Source: Sulfolobales archaeon HS-7 (lineage in GTDB: Archaea > Thermoproteota > Thermoprotei_A > Sulfolobales > Sulfolobaceae). Taken from it: a stretch of DNA of 64,000 nucleotides. The stretch lies in NCBI GenBank assembly GCA_019704295.1, contig AP024596.1, positions 1,101,369 through 1,165,368 of the forward strand, given 5' to 3'. Of the stretch, positions 28,547 through 37,263 are shown piece by piece (the stretch's first letter is position 1; each line of letters starts with the position of its first letter). The translations under genes and the position numbers were made by a program. The notes beneath the pieces were generated by a model, which was given only the letters and a program-made list of their open reading frames with translations, did not search any database and was not told where the DNA came from.

Positions 28547-30292
28547 TTAGTTGGAATTATCTCCTGACGCTAACTTTAGGACGGCTTGCTTACCCGCAAT
28601 CGCCTCATATTCCTTCAAGGCCATTAGGAGTTCCGCATGGCTAAATCCCTGAGGAAAGTTACCTGTGAATAACTTATTTTCTGTATCATAATGTTCTCCG
28701 ATCAATCCCAAGCTTCCAGAAGCCCTTATCAGATTTGATAGTAGTTTCTCCGCCTTACTTAATTCACCTAATCTAAGGTAGATTCTAGCAAGAACACCTG
28801 ATCCTAGAGTGAAAGGATGTTTTGCCTCTCCCATAAAGTCCTTCCTATACCTCTTCACGAAACCGTCCACCACTAGGTCCTCCTCAATTTTATGCAAGGT
28901 TTTTATAAAGATGGGATCTCTGACATCAATAAAGCCGTATAGTGGTAGCATAGCTAATGCTATGTCCACCTCTTTGGAACCGGGATACCTAACTAAATAT
29001 CCGTCATATACGCAATTGCTCAATATCCACTCTCTTATTTTAGTTCTTGCCTCACCCCACCTGTCTCGAATCCCTAGGCTGTCCAATATTCGGCCCGAAG
29101 AATCCAAGGCTATCCACATCATAGCCTTGGAGTGAGTGTAGTGTTTGGGTTCTCCTCTTTCCTCCCATAAACTCGCATCCTTCAATTCCCAAAAATTAGA
29201 TACCCAGTCAGCAATATGTTCAAGCTGATCTGTGTACTCCCACATGTACACTTTATCCTGTGTGATCTCGTATAGTTTTCTTACGCTCCAGACGAAAAAA
29301 CCCTCAATATCTAACTGGACTTGAGTAGACGCTGCATTACCTACCCTTACAGGTTGGGAATTCTTATACCCCGTTAACCAAGCTATTTCCTTCTCAGGAG
29401 GAGGTTCTCCCCCATCTACGGAATAAAGCGGGTGAAAAAACGGCTTTGCTGAGAAGTTAATTACACCAAAGAGAAAGCTTAATATTCTTCTCGCTTGAGG
29501 TATTTCTCCTATCTGTAAGAGGGCTTCCGCGATAATTGATGCATCTCTTACCCAAACGAACCTATAATCCCAGTTCCTTTTCCCTCCTACGACTTCAGGT
29601 AGGGAAGTAGTTGGTGCCGCTATTACGCTTCCTGAGGGTCTGAAAATCAAACCATATATCGTACCTATTGAAGCGTCGATCAGCCTATTTCCTGTCGTGA
29701 GTTTGCTCCAGAATGAAACTGTCATATCAAAGGAGTTATCAACGTCAAGGCTACCTATCTTAATCCTTTTGCTTATCACGCCTAGCTCCTTTCCCGTAGA
29801 GTAGTTTAAGTAAAGCTTCACTTTTCCTTTGACAATCCATTCATTTCTCCCCGTTCTCTTGTGCTGTCCGAAGAATACTACCGCTAAGCAATCATCTCCT
29901 AAGGGATTTACAAATCTGGCCCCGTCTCTAACTTCAACTTCAATAGGCGTATATAACCCGTAATTGAACGTCGGACTTACGTTAATTTTAACTGGAAAAT
30001 CTGTCTCGATCTGTCTTATTATCGAACTTTCGCCAAGTGGCATTACGTCGTTTATAGTTACTTTCCCGTCCATTGTCTTAATAACAGTTTGTAACACGTT
30101 AGGATAGATGTATTCCTGTACGACCTTCTCTGGGTTAACTTTTAATGATAAACTCCCTCCTCTTTCTCCATCAAGGAGTTTTGCAAATACTGGAAAACCA
30201 TCAAATCTAGGCACAGTCCACCAAACTATGTCCCCCTTATCGTCAATGAGACACGCAGTGATCTGGTTAGATAAGAATGCCCAGAAATTCAT
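28547..30292 (-). CDS. GH15 family glycosidase (glucoamylase or trehalase type)
   Basis: A 581-residue GH15 enzyme: N-terminal beta-sandwich (about 1-215), then an (alpha/alpha)6 barrel. WVRDAS lies near residue 247, the catalytic acid in WEERGEPKHYTHSK near 378, and the base in GEHYD near 534, followed by GNFPQGFSH. Archaeal GH15 members include glucoamylases and trehalases; the motifs do not separate the two. No signal peptide, so cytoplasmic. It is the last gene of the FHA-phosphatase-vWA operon, overlapping the vWA stop by four bases, so its expression is linked to that signalling module. Confidence 0.88.
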   Translation of the reverse strand: MNFWAFLSNQITACLIDDKGDIVWWTVPRFDGFPVFAKLLDGERGGSLSLKVNPEKVVQEYIYPNVLQTVIKTMDGKVTINDVMPLGESSIIRQIETDFPVKINVSPTFNYGLYTPIEVEVRDGARFVNPLGDDCLAVVFFGQHKRTGRNEWIVKGKVKLYLNYSTGKELGVISKRIKIGSLDVDNSFDMTVSFWSKLTTGNRLIDASIGTIYGLIFRPSGSVIAAPTTSLPEVVGGKRNWDYRFVWVRDASIIAEALLQIGEIPQARRILSFLFGVINFSAKPFFHPLYSVDGGEPPPEKEIAWLTGYKNSQPVRVGNAASTQVQLDIEGFFVWSVRKLYEITQDKVYMWEYTDQLEHIADWVSNFWELKDASLWEERGEPKHYTHSKAMMWIALDSSGRILDSLGIRDRWGEARTKIREWILSNCVYDGYLVRYPGSKEVDIALAMLPLYGFIDVRDPIFIKTLHKIEEDLVVDGFVKRYRKDFMGEAKHPFTLGSGVLARIYLRLGELSKAEKLLSNLIRASGSLGLIGEHYDTENKLFTGNFPQGFSHAELLMALKEYEAIAGKQAVLKLASGDNSN

Positions 30293-31422
30293 CCACCTCG
30301 CATTCTCTTGGTAACCTCGCTTGCAACCTCCTTTTTCACCCTTTTTGTCGTCCCCTCATCCTTAAGTCTCTTGGTTGTCTCGACCGCATCCCTTAGTCTC
30401 TTCGTGGTCTCCTTCAACTCGATGTTTTTCGTCTTTTCGGCATACGCCTCCAGCTTACTCAAGGTCTTAGTTGACTCCTTATCATCAATCAGTTTATCCT
30501 GATACTCGTTTAAAAGCTCCATGTATTTGTACTCTGCGATTATTTCCTGCTTTACGCCTGATATGAATTCCTCTATAGAAGCTGCTGGGTAAATATCTAG
30601 TTTAGCATCAATTCTTTCCCTATTACTATTATCGGGCTCCTCGTAGGATACGGAAACCTTGACTATTTCCCCTGAGTAGTTGTCCGGAACAGTAATTTCA
30701 CCGTATATCCTAACAAGTTTATCGATTCCACTTATTTTTACTGGCATTCCCGAATAGTTCAATATTTTCACCTGGAGTGGAGAGGTTACGTCTACGCTAA
30801 CATCTTTGGCCGCTAAATCTGAAGGAGCGCTCCTTATCATTACTTCTGGAATAACGCTCGGATCGTTGAGATGGTACAGCACTCCGTTTGTTGCGTCTAC
30901 TATTGCCTTTAAAATGTCCTCATTATAGTCATCCCCTACTCCTATAGCAACTACCTGAGCATCAGAAGCTACCAAACTTCTGTATTTATCAACGTCAGGT
31001 TCATCTGTAGGCTTGCCGTCTGTAAGAATTATGATCCTCGTAGGCATATTGTATTTATTGGCAACGGAGAACGCCGTATTAACAGCGGTATATAAAGGGG
31101 TGGGTCCCTCAGCCTTAATCTTCTTTATCCCCTCAATAGCGACTTGAGGTTCAACCCCTTCGACTATTGTCTCGACGTCTTTCGAAAACGATATAACCGT
31201 AACCTTATTAGATGATGGAATCTTCTTCAAAATGTTCTCTGCGCTCTCTTTCGCTAGACCTATCTTCAATCCGTCCATAGAACCGCTGGAGTCTATAGCA
31301 AATACGTAATGATATCCCGTTACGCTTTTTGATTGTTCTGGTACCAGGAGGCACTTGAAGTAATATTTAAAAGTCTTAAAGCTTTTCTTATGACTTCCCT
31401 CTAATCTCACACTTAGCGTCAA
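30289..31422 (-). CDS. arnB: von Willebrand A domain protein, ArnB-like
   Basis: A 377-residue protein with a vWA domain at residues 35-210. The MIDAS residues are DSSGSMDG near 45, a Thr in PTPLYTA and ILTDGKPTDEPD near 140. A beta-rich middle follows, then a charged helical tail with four TKR units (TTKRLRD, TTKRLKD, TTKRVKK, VTKRMRG). The neighbouring FHA/zinc-ribbon gene makes it the probable counterpart of ArnB, which with ArnA represses archaellum expression in S. acidocaldarius. It overlaps both neighbours by four bases. Confidence 0.8.
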   Translation of the reverse strand: MTLSVRLEGSHKKSFKTFKYYFKCLLVPEQSKSVTGYHYVFAIDSSGSMDGLKIGLAKESAENILKKIPSSNKVTVISFSKDVETIVEGVEPQVAIEGIKKIKAEGPTPLYTAVNTAFSVANKYNMPTRIIILTDGKPTDEPDVDKYRSLVASDAQVVAIGVGDDYNEDILKAIVDATNGVLYHLNDPSVIPEVMIRSAPSDLAAKDVSVDVTSPLQVKILNYSGMPVKISGIDKLVRIYGEITVPDNYSGEIVKVSVSYEEPDNSNRERIDAKLDIYPAASIEEFISGVKQEIIAEYKYMELLNEYQDKLIDDKESTKTLSKLEAYAEKTKNIELKETTKRLRDAVETTKRLKDEGTTKRVKKEVASEVTKRMRGG

Positions 31423-32213
31423 TCTAAATACACCTTTTCAATCTCTTCTTTATTAATTTTAAGAATTCCACTTCTTCCGTCGTGATACCTGCTCGAGAAA
31501 ACCGTAACTATCCTTCCCTCCAAATCTTCTCTAAAGCCGTCTGCGACTTCATGTCCTCTGATTATACCCCTGAGTCCGTTTTCCCTCAGGAACTTCTCTG
31601 CCACATCTCTACCGAAATAGTAAGTTCCTTCCCCTCTCACGTTATCCAGAAATCCGTCTATCATATCTCGTGGATCGTTCCATAGTAACTGAAACGCTAA
31701 AGGATCTTCGGGTATGGGATCTGGATAAGGTAGCTCTGATATTTGTTCTACTTTTTCTAGACCCTTAGCGATTCCGCCATGTACCATGAAATAGTCGTTA
31801 ACCACCGCAGCGTAAGGCAGTTTGCTGAATACCATTTCAAATAACTCGTATTTGTCTTCACCGTACTTTTCCTTAACCTCATCGTAAAATCCGTAATACT
31901 CGTTCGTTAATCTACTCTCATGATTCCCCCTCAGAAGAATGATCTTGTCAGGGAATTGAATCATAGAGCTTAAGAGGAGGTATAGATTCTCTACTCCTGA
32001 TTTTCCCCTGTCTACGTAATCCCCAAGGAATACTATCTTATCTGCCCATTCTCCGTAGCTCTTTAACACGTGCTGTGTTACGTCGACTGCTGTGTGAGTA
32101 TCTCCTACCACTACAACCTTCTCACACGAAATTTTTCCTACAAAGGGTGAGTTAAGCATTTCATATGATTTCAAAAGGACTCTCTCTACATCGTCCCACT
32201 TGATCGTTTCCAT
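31419..32213 (-). CDS. PPP-family Ser/Thr protein phosphatase (PP1/PP2A-like)
   Basis: Metallophosphatase of 264 residues with all three signature motifs: GDTHTAVD, GDYVDRGKSG and LRGNHES, plus later metal ligands in MVHGG and IRGHE. Archaeal PPP enzymes remove phosphate from Ser/Thr in a Mn-dependent way. It lies between the FHA and vWA genes (4-base gap and 4-base overlap), so it probably resets the phosphorylation state of these two partners (inference). Confidence 0.92.
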   Translation of the reverse strand: METIKWDDVERVLLKSYEMLNSPFVGKISCEKVVVVGDTHTAVDVTQHVLKSYGEWADKIVFLGDYVDRGKSGVENLYLLLSSMIQFPDKIILLRGNHESRLTNEYYGFYDEVKEKYGEDKYELFEMVFSKLPYAAVVNDYFMVHGGIAKGLEKVEQISELPYPDPIPEDPLAFQLLWNDPRDMIDGFLDNVRGEGTYYFGRDVAEKFLRENGLRGIIRGHEVADGFREDLEGRIVTVFSSRYHDGRSGILKINKEEIEKVYLD

Positions 32214-32217
32214 TTTA

Positions 32218-32814
32218 TCATTCTCTCACTAGCTTAACTATGGTGGAATTTCCGAGCTTTATTAGCGTGTTCACCTCTAGTTTAACCTTGTTTTTAACTT
32301 GTTGAAATACTTTACCATCGTAAACATAGGAACCGTTAGTACTATTGAGGTCCTCAAACATAACGTTCTCTCCTTCCAAGGTAAGAACGGCATGCCTTCT
32401 CGAGACTTCAGAATCTGGTATGACTACCACATTTTCAGGGCTTCGACCTAGCGAGATTTGCGGAAAGTCCTCAAAGTCCAGTGGAACTTTCTGCTTTAGG
32501 AGACTAGTGGCAGGGGTATTTACAAAAAGCAAGTAGAATTTACCTTGAGAGGTAGGTTGCTGCTGAACTTGTATAACCGGGTTATCTTGCTTCTGTACTT
32601 GCTGCTGAACGTCTCCTGGGTTTTGAGGAACATTAGTGTTCTGTTCCATCCCCTCTTGATTTGGCGTTACCTGTGGTTGTACCTGTTCGGGAGTTTGAGT
32701 TTGCTGAATAGGAGTTTGTTGAACGGATACCGCATCTCTTAACGTTCCACAACTTATACACGCAGTATCCGCTTCGTCATTCTCATATCCACAAACTGTA
32801 CATTTCCAAGTCAT
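32218..32814 (-). CDS. arnA: FHA domain protein with zinc ribbon, ArnA-like
   Basis: A 198-residue protein. N-terminal zinc ribbon WKCTVCGYENDEADTACISC (residues 3-22), a Gln/Pro-rich linker (about 30-90), and a C-terminal FHA domain with SLGRSPENVVVIPDSEVSRR and NSTNGSYV. FHA domains bind phosphothreonine. This architecture is that of ArnA, the S. acidocaldarius repressor of archaellum genes acting with ArnB. It is the first gene of the operon; TATA-like TTAATATATA lies on the minus strand upstream. Confidence 0.85.
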   Translation of the reverse strand: MTWKCTVCGYENDEADTACISCGTLRDAVSVQQTPIQQTQTPEQVQPQVTPNQEGMEQNTNVPQNPGDVQQQVQKQDNPVIQVQQQPTSQGKFYLLFVNTPATSLLKQKVPLDFEDFPQISLGRSPENVVVIPDSEVSRRHAVLTLEGENVMFEDLNSTNGSYVYDGKVFQQVKNKVKLEVNTLIKLGNSTIVKLVRE

Positions 32815-32931
32815 ACAAGTAATACCATTTATCTGGAATATATATTAATGCTTTCCCGTGTAATACCAAGAAAGAACATAAATCCCAAATTTTCATGAAA
32901 GCTTATAGGGTATAAATGATATATACATAGT

Positions 32932-33774
32932 GTGTCTCTTATAGACATCTTGGCGATCCCTGCATTCCTAGCATCGTCCGAAGCAGTGTACCTAGGGGCA
33001 AAGGAGATAGATTCATCATTACTAGGTATGGCGTCTCTAATACCGGAAATAGCAATTATACTAAATTCTATGGTGATACATCAGGAAATCGTTGGACTCT
33101 CCTCATTATTAGGCAGCATTTTAATCCTCTATACACTCGCTTTTGGTGTAACTGGTTTAATATATTTAACAAAGGAAAAGAAGGGACTTAAGAGTCAAAC
33201 TCCTACTGAGAAAAACTACATATTCCTATTATCTATAGTAATGCTAATTATACTTCTCACTGGCTATATGAACTTCTTCTGGTCTGTTACTCTTGTTTTC
33301 CTATTTGTATCCTATCTGTGGATCAAAAGAAGCGTAATAAAAGTTCCCAAGGTGAAAACATTGCTTCTCCTTGTTAACGGAACCATAGTCTTATGGATTT
33401 TATCAGGTCCTATCGTGAAGGACATATTAGCTGTTTCCTCCTTTGTGGGCGTAAATCCCGTAATAATTGCGACAGTTACCTTGCCAATTATTTCTAACTA
33501 CCAAGAGTTTATTATAGCCATAAGAATGGCCTATAGAAAAAGGGCCAACGATGCCTTCGCAGCCTTAATGAGCGAAAATATTCAAGCAAGCACGTTACTA
33601 CTCGCAATGATCGGAGTGTTATCACCCTTGAGACTTTACTCATTATCTCCACTTTTTATAGCAGTTGCCATAGGGGGAATACTTGCATATTACTCAATGA
33701 ATAATAGGATAACTTTGAAGACGTCCATGGTCTTTATTCTTATGTACTGTATAACGATGGTGCTCATCAGGTAA
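32932..33774 (+). CDS. Cation/proton or Na/Ca exchanger-like membrane protein
   Basis: A 280-residue polytopic protein of the CaCA (Ca2+:cation antiporter) type with about nine to ten transmembrane segments. The two alpha-repeats are degenerate: SLIPEIAIILNS near residue 36 and TLPIISNYQEFIIAIRMA near 180, each with an acidic residue in a hydrophobic helix. It starts at GTG 32932 behind TATA-like sequences. The transported ion is unknown. Confidence 0.75.
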   Translation: MSLIDILAIPAFLASSEAVYLGAKEIDSSLLGMASLIPEIAIILNSMVIHQEIVGLSSLLGSILILYTLAFGVTGLIYLTKEKKGLKSQTPTEKNYIFLLSIVMLIILLTGYMNFFWSVTLVFLFVSYLWIKRSVIKVPKVKTLLLLVNGTIVLWILSGPIVKDILAVSSFVGVNPVIIATVTLPIISNYQEFIIAIRMAYRKRANDAFAALMSENIQASTLLLAMIGVLSPLRLYSLSPLFIAVAIGGILAYYSMNNRITLKTSMVFILMYCITMVLIR

Positions 33775-34275
33775 CCCAGGACAATGTGAGCCCTGTGGAT
33801 TAAAGTAGTTTTTCGATCGGCAGTATGGAAAAACTCAACTCTGAGTCACACCCGATTAAAGGTAATCTGGTAAATACAGCTTTTCTTAGTACCTGTGAAA
33901 CAGGTTATACGTGGGTTTCAATTTCATGATATTTCATATCAATCCTCAGCCCTTAGGCTTTACAAAGCTATGGGCAGTGCCCCGTTCCTCCCCTTTAGCT
34001 GAGTGCTCCACATCTCTTCATAAATATGGGAAAAACCGCATATTTGTGTAGTACCATATCACCTTTTGGAAAGTTCATCCAAATCTAGTGGCGAGATTTA
34101 TAAAATACGTTTTATATGATTAGTAAACTTCATAATTCATCGGAAACTCGTGACGACTGCGGAGAAGCAGGGATTCTTGTCAGCAAGGGTAGAGTATTTC
34201 CAATGACTTGAGTTTAGCTATGTTTACCCTCATGAAATTAATTAATCATTTAAATGCAAAATGTAATCTCTCTCG
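33775..34275. other. Intergenic region with relic family A copy
   Basis: About 500 bases. Family A copy 2 (33905-34160, inverted) fills the middle; no gene is seen. The last 60 bases hold the promoter of the CBS-HPF gene. Confidence 0.55.
33905..34160 (-). repeat. Relic element family A, copy 2
   Basis: Read on the minus strand: GTCACGAGTTTCCGATGAAT, the AT-rich TTTATAAAA zone, the GTGATATGGTACTAC stretch, CAGCTAAAGGGG, and finally GGGCTGAGGATTGATATGAA. The order matches copies 1 and 3. In the terminal frame it reads GLRIDMKYHEIE. Confidence 0.55.
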
Positions 34276-35388
34276 ATGGCATTCGCTCGTGAACTTATGG
34301 TTACCCCAAACTTAGTAGCGAGACCCGAACAAAAACTATCGGAAATCCTTCCTAAGATGAAGGAATTGAATGAATGGATAGTTCCCGTTGTTAAGAATAA
34401 AAGATTATACGGGACATTAAGCTATAAGGAGCTGTTAAGGAGAAGAATAGGGGATCAAGCTAAGGTTATCACGGTCATGACTCCCTCTACGACTCTAGAG
34501 GAATCTGACGAAGACGTAAAAATTCTCGCTAAGTTCTTTTCAACTAAAGCTAGGGCAATTCCAGTCGTGTCAAAAGGAAGGGAGTTCACCGGAGTTATTA
34601 GTAGGGAAATTCTATTATCCAAGTTTTTAGAGAAAATCCCAAATAGAAAAGTCAGGGAGTTCATGTCCTCTCCAGCAATAACGATTAATGCAGAGGATAG
34701 TGTCGCAAGGGCAAGATGGGTAATGGCATCTAATGACATTACGAGACTCCCTGTACTTGAAAACGGTGAACTCGTGGGAATAATAGCCACGAGGGATATA
34801 ATTAACAGACTGTATTTCTCCTCAACTAGAAAGAGGGCCGACATAATCACTGAAGAAGAACGGATTATGGCAGCGCCAGTAAAGGAGATCATGAATTATC
34901 CCGTAGTTACTACAAAGGGAGAGGAAAGCCTGAAGAAAGTGATATCTTTAATGCTAGAAAGAAGGATCAGTGGAATGCCTGTTGTAGAAGGAGGTATTAT
35001 TGTTGGAGTAATTAGTACTATCGATGGAATAAGGGCAATTGCTGGAGAATTACAAATGACAATGCCCATTCAGGCAAAACTTACAGCCGAACTCAGAAGC
35101 GCAGATAAGAAAAGCATGATAGATGCGTTGGTAGAGAGGTATATAGCTAAAGTCGAGAGACTTACAGAGGTTCTCAACTTTAGGATATCATTTAAGAAAA
35201 CTAGGGGCGAGGGCTTTAGAGTAAATGCTAGTGTATCTACGCGGATTGGCAATTTCGTAGCGTCTTCGGAGGATAAAGATCCTATAGTTGCAGTAAGATA
35301 TGTTATGGAAAAACTAGAAAAGAGAGTAACTAAAGAGCTAAAATTATTAGACAGGAAGAGTAAACAGCAGAGTAAGGAAGAACCTTGA
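34276..35388 (+). CDS. Four-CBS protein fused to a ribosome-hibernation (HPF)-like domain
   Basis: A 370-residue protein. Residues 1-255 form four CBS units (for example VREFMSSPAITINAEDSVARAR and VKEIMNYPVVTTKGEESLKK), which usually sense adenine nucleotides. Residues about 275-355 (YIAKVERLTEVLNFRISFKK, then GNFVASSEDKDPIVAVRYVM and EKLEKRVTKELK) match the HPF/RaiA fold of ribosome hibernation factors. It probably binds ribosomes in an energy-dependent way. The stop overlaps the TTG start of the nitrilase homologue. Confidence 0.8.
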   Translation: MAFARELMVTPNLVARPEQKLSEILPKMKELNEWIVPVVKNKRLYGTLSYKELLRRRIGDQAKVITVMTPSTTLEESDEDVKILAKFFSTKARAIPVVSKGREFTGVISREILLSKFLEKIPNRKVREFMSSPAITINAEDSVARARWVMASNDITRLPVLENGELVGIIATRDIINRLYFSSTRKRADIITEEERIMAAPVKEIMNYPVVTTKGEESLKKVISLMLERRISGMPVVEGGIIVGVISTIDGIRAIAGELQMTMPIQAKLTAELRSADKKSMIDALVERYIAKVERLTEVLNFRISFKKTRGEGFRVNASVSTRIGNFVASSEDKDPIVAVRYVMEKLEKRVTKELKLLDRKSKQQSKEEP

Positions 35389-36110
35389 AGATAGGGGTTG
35401 TGCAAACCGATGCGGAAAACGCAATAAGCCTAACTAAAGCAGCTCTAGATAAGGGAGCGCAGGTAGTACTTTTACCAGAAAAGTGGACGGAAAATATTGA
35501 TAACGCTCAATTAAAATACTTTGAGGAACTGGCAAAAACTCAATCGGCTTATATAATACCTGGTGCCCTCGAGGACGGTATTTCTGTTGTGGCTCCAATA
35601 ATATTCCCCGACGGAAGTCTAAGAGGGTTAGTAAAGAAAAACCACTTATTCAAAAACGAAACGGGAAGACTCATACCTGGGAATAAGGTTGGTATCTTTA
35701 CCGTAGGAGGAGTAAAGATGGGAGTTGAGATCTGCTACGATCTGGATTTTCCAGAAGTCTCTAGGGAACTAGCAAAAAAGGGAGCAGAGATCATTCTTGT
35801 GCCGGCCAAGATAAGAAAAGACACACTCCACATTTGGAGAAAATATATGGAAATACGAGCTTTAGAAAATAGAATTGCAATAGTAAGCGCTAATAATTTC
35901 ACCCCCCCAGAATTTATGGGAGGTTCTACACTTGTTGTTCCTGTTAATAAAGGAGAATACGTAGAACCCGTTACTTATGAAATAATAGGGGAGAAGATAG
36001 GATTTACCATAGTAGAAATTGAAACCACCTCTTATTTAAAGGACAGGGTCGAGCGATTAAAGGAAATAAAAGAACCACCTGAAGTGGAAGTCCTTGATCC
36101 CATTTATTGA
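35385..36110 (+). CDS. Carbon-nitrogen hydrolase (nitrilase superfamily)
   Basis: A 241-residue amidase-type enzyme with the catalytic triad in place: Glu in LLPEKWTEN, Lys in GLVKKNHLF and Cys in VEICYDLDFPE. Substrates of archaeal relatives are short amides such as omega-amides; none is indicated here. It starts at TTG 35385, overlapping the CBS-HPF stop, so the two are coupled. Confidence 0.88.
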   Translation: MKIGVVQTDAENAISLTKAALDKGAQVVLLPEKWTENIDNAQLKYFEELAKTQSAYIIPGALEDGISVVAPIIFPDGSLRGLVKKNHLFKNETGRLIPGNKVGIFTVGGVKMGVEICYDLDFPEVSRELAKKGAEIILVPAKIRKDTLHIWRKYMEIRALENRIAIVSANNFTPPEFMGGSTLVVPVNKGEYVEPVTYEIIGEKIGFTIVEIETTSYLKDRVERLKEIKEPPEVEVLDPIY

Positions 36111-36200
36111 GAGACTATCATAACCTTGTCCACTAATTGAAAATCTTTCTGGGAGTATGAGGGGGTATCGAAGTGCAATAAATGTTATTTACTTTAACTT

Positions 36201-36235
36201 AGGGGGCGAAAGTCCGCTTGCGTGAGGATAGCCCC
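36201..36235 (+). repeat. IS200/IS605-type left-end hairpin, second copy
   Basis: GGGGGCGAAAGTCCGCTTGC, GTGAGG and ATAGCCCC match the motif at 28220-28266 apart from one internal deletion (GGTAGGGGATGG to GG). No right end is seen nearby; it is a solo remnant. Confidence 0.5.
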
Positions 36236-36324
36236 GGGCAATTCAGGTATCCATTACGAATTGTAAGTATGACAAATAGGGATTAAATATAGGAAATTGC
36301 AAGTGCGAATCATTACAGTCCATA

Positions 36325-36385
36325 GGACAGTATTTAATTAAATTCATTCTATATTTCTAAATAAACCGAATTCGCAATGAACACG
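36325..36385 (+). repeat. AT-rich dispersed repeat B, copy 3
   Basis: TATTTAATTAAATTCATTCT, then TTCTAAATAAACCGAATTCG. Its reverse complement matches 58378-58440 closely. Confidence 0.45.
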
Positions 36386-36425
36386 TCAACAGTCAGTGAA
36401 AAGTGGTACATATGTAAACGCTAAG

Positions 36426-36896
36426 TTAGCTATAAGTTGCGATCTTTACATATATGTATCCGTCCTTTAGAAGTACAGTTATTTGAGTGTTATTCACATT
36501 TTCTTCTATAGGCAAAGAGGAGTAAGACTTAATCGGAATCATTATTTGGTTAACTAGAATTACCGGATAAGGAAAAACCTCACGCGTACTATTTATTGTT
36601 AAGGCGGTGTCAGGAGGTACATAGGTTATGTTAAATTCCTCTTCGTTCATTATTATATTAATGGACTTGGATACATTGCAATTCTGTTTAGCCAGTAATG
36701 TAGAAAAGCTAGCACCAAGGGTTACTCCAGAGGGAGATGGTGCCATTAAAGGACTCTTCAGGATATGTGATGATAAGTTATAGTACGTTTCAACCCCCAT
36801 TCCCATTATTATTAATATTATTGCAACTATAACAATCGTTTGAGTCAGCGAGTTCATAATGTTAAATTGTAAAATTTCCTTATAACTCTTCTCCAT
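36426..36896 (-). CDS. Secreted/membrane-anchored hypothetical protein
   Basis: A 156-residue protein with one N-terminal hydrophobic helix (TQTIVIVAIILIIMGMGV, residues 18-36) and an extracytoplasmic, beta-rich remainder with several sequons (NCS, NIT, NST, NNT). Layout suggests a pilin-like or surface protein, but no PibD site is obvious. A second ATG lies at residue 14. No family recognised. Confidence 0.6.
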   Translation of the reverse strand: MEKSYKEILQFNIMNSLTQTIVIVAIILIIMGMGVETYYNLSSHILKSPLMAPSPSGVTLGASFSTLLAKQNCNVSKSINIIMNEEEFNITYVPPDTALTINSTREVFPYPVILVNQIMIPIKSYSSLPIEENVNNTQITVLLKDGYIYVKIATYS

Positions 36897-37263
36897 TTTT
36901 GTACTCTAGCTAATGGAGATGAGATGCTACTAAATCCTAAAGTACTGTATGAATCGACATGGTGATCTCTGGCCTTGGATCCCTTTGTTAGAATACGGGA
37001 GACTTTCGAAATTCAGATAAGTATTGTCATACTTAGTCAGACATTATAGGGCAAGCGCTCATCCTCCCACCCAGAGAATGTGCTCGTTTTACACCAATAG
37101 TACTCTTGCCCTTAATTAGCTGATCAAGTATAATACCGAGTTTAAAGAGTCGATCGCAGGCCGTATGGGAAAACTTTGAAGCCGTTATTCGATGCGATGA
37201 TACGGAAGAGCGAAAGTTTCATAGTAATACTTATATTCCCATAGTTAAAATAATAATAGTCTC
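36897..37263. other. Intergenic region, no gene seen
   Basis: About 370 bases upstream of the NurA2-HerA2 pair. I see no coding frame and no clear repeat beyond the promoter region (TATA-like CTTATATTCC near 37230). Confidence 0.4.

Larger units (their letters stand above)
36111..36425. other. Intergenic region with IS605-like hairpin and repeat B
   Basis: About 315 bases without a gene. It holds ATGTTATTTACTTTA (36182-36196), directly followed by a second copy of the hairpin motif GGGGGCGAAAGTCC, then CGTGAGG and ATAGCCCC (36201-36235), and a repeat B copy (36325-36385). Confidence 0.5.
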
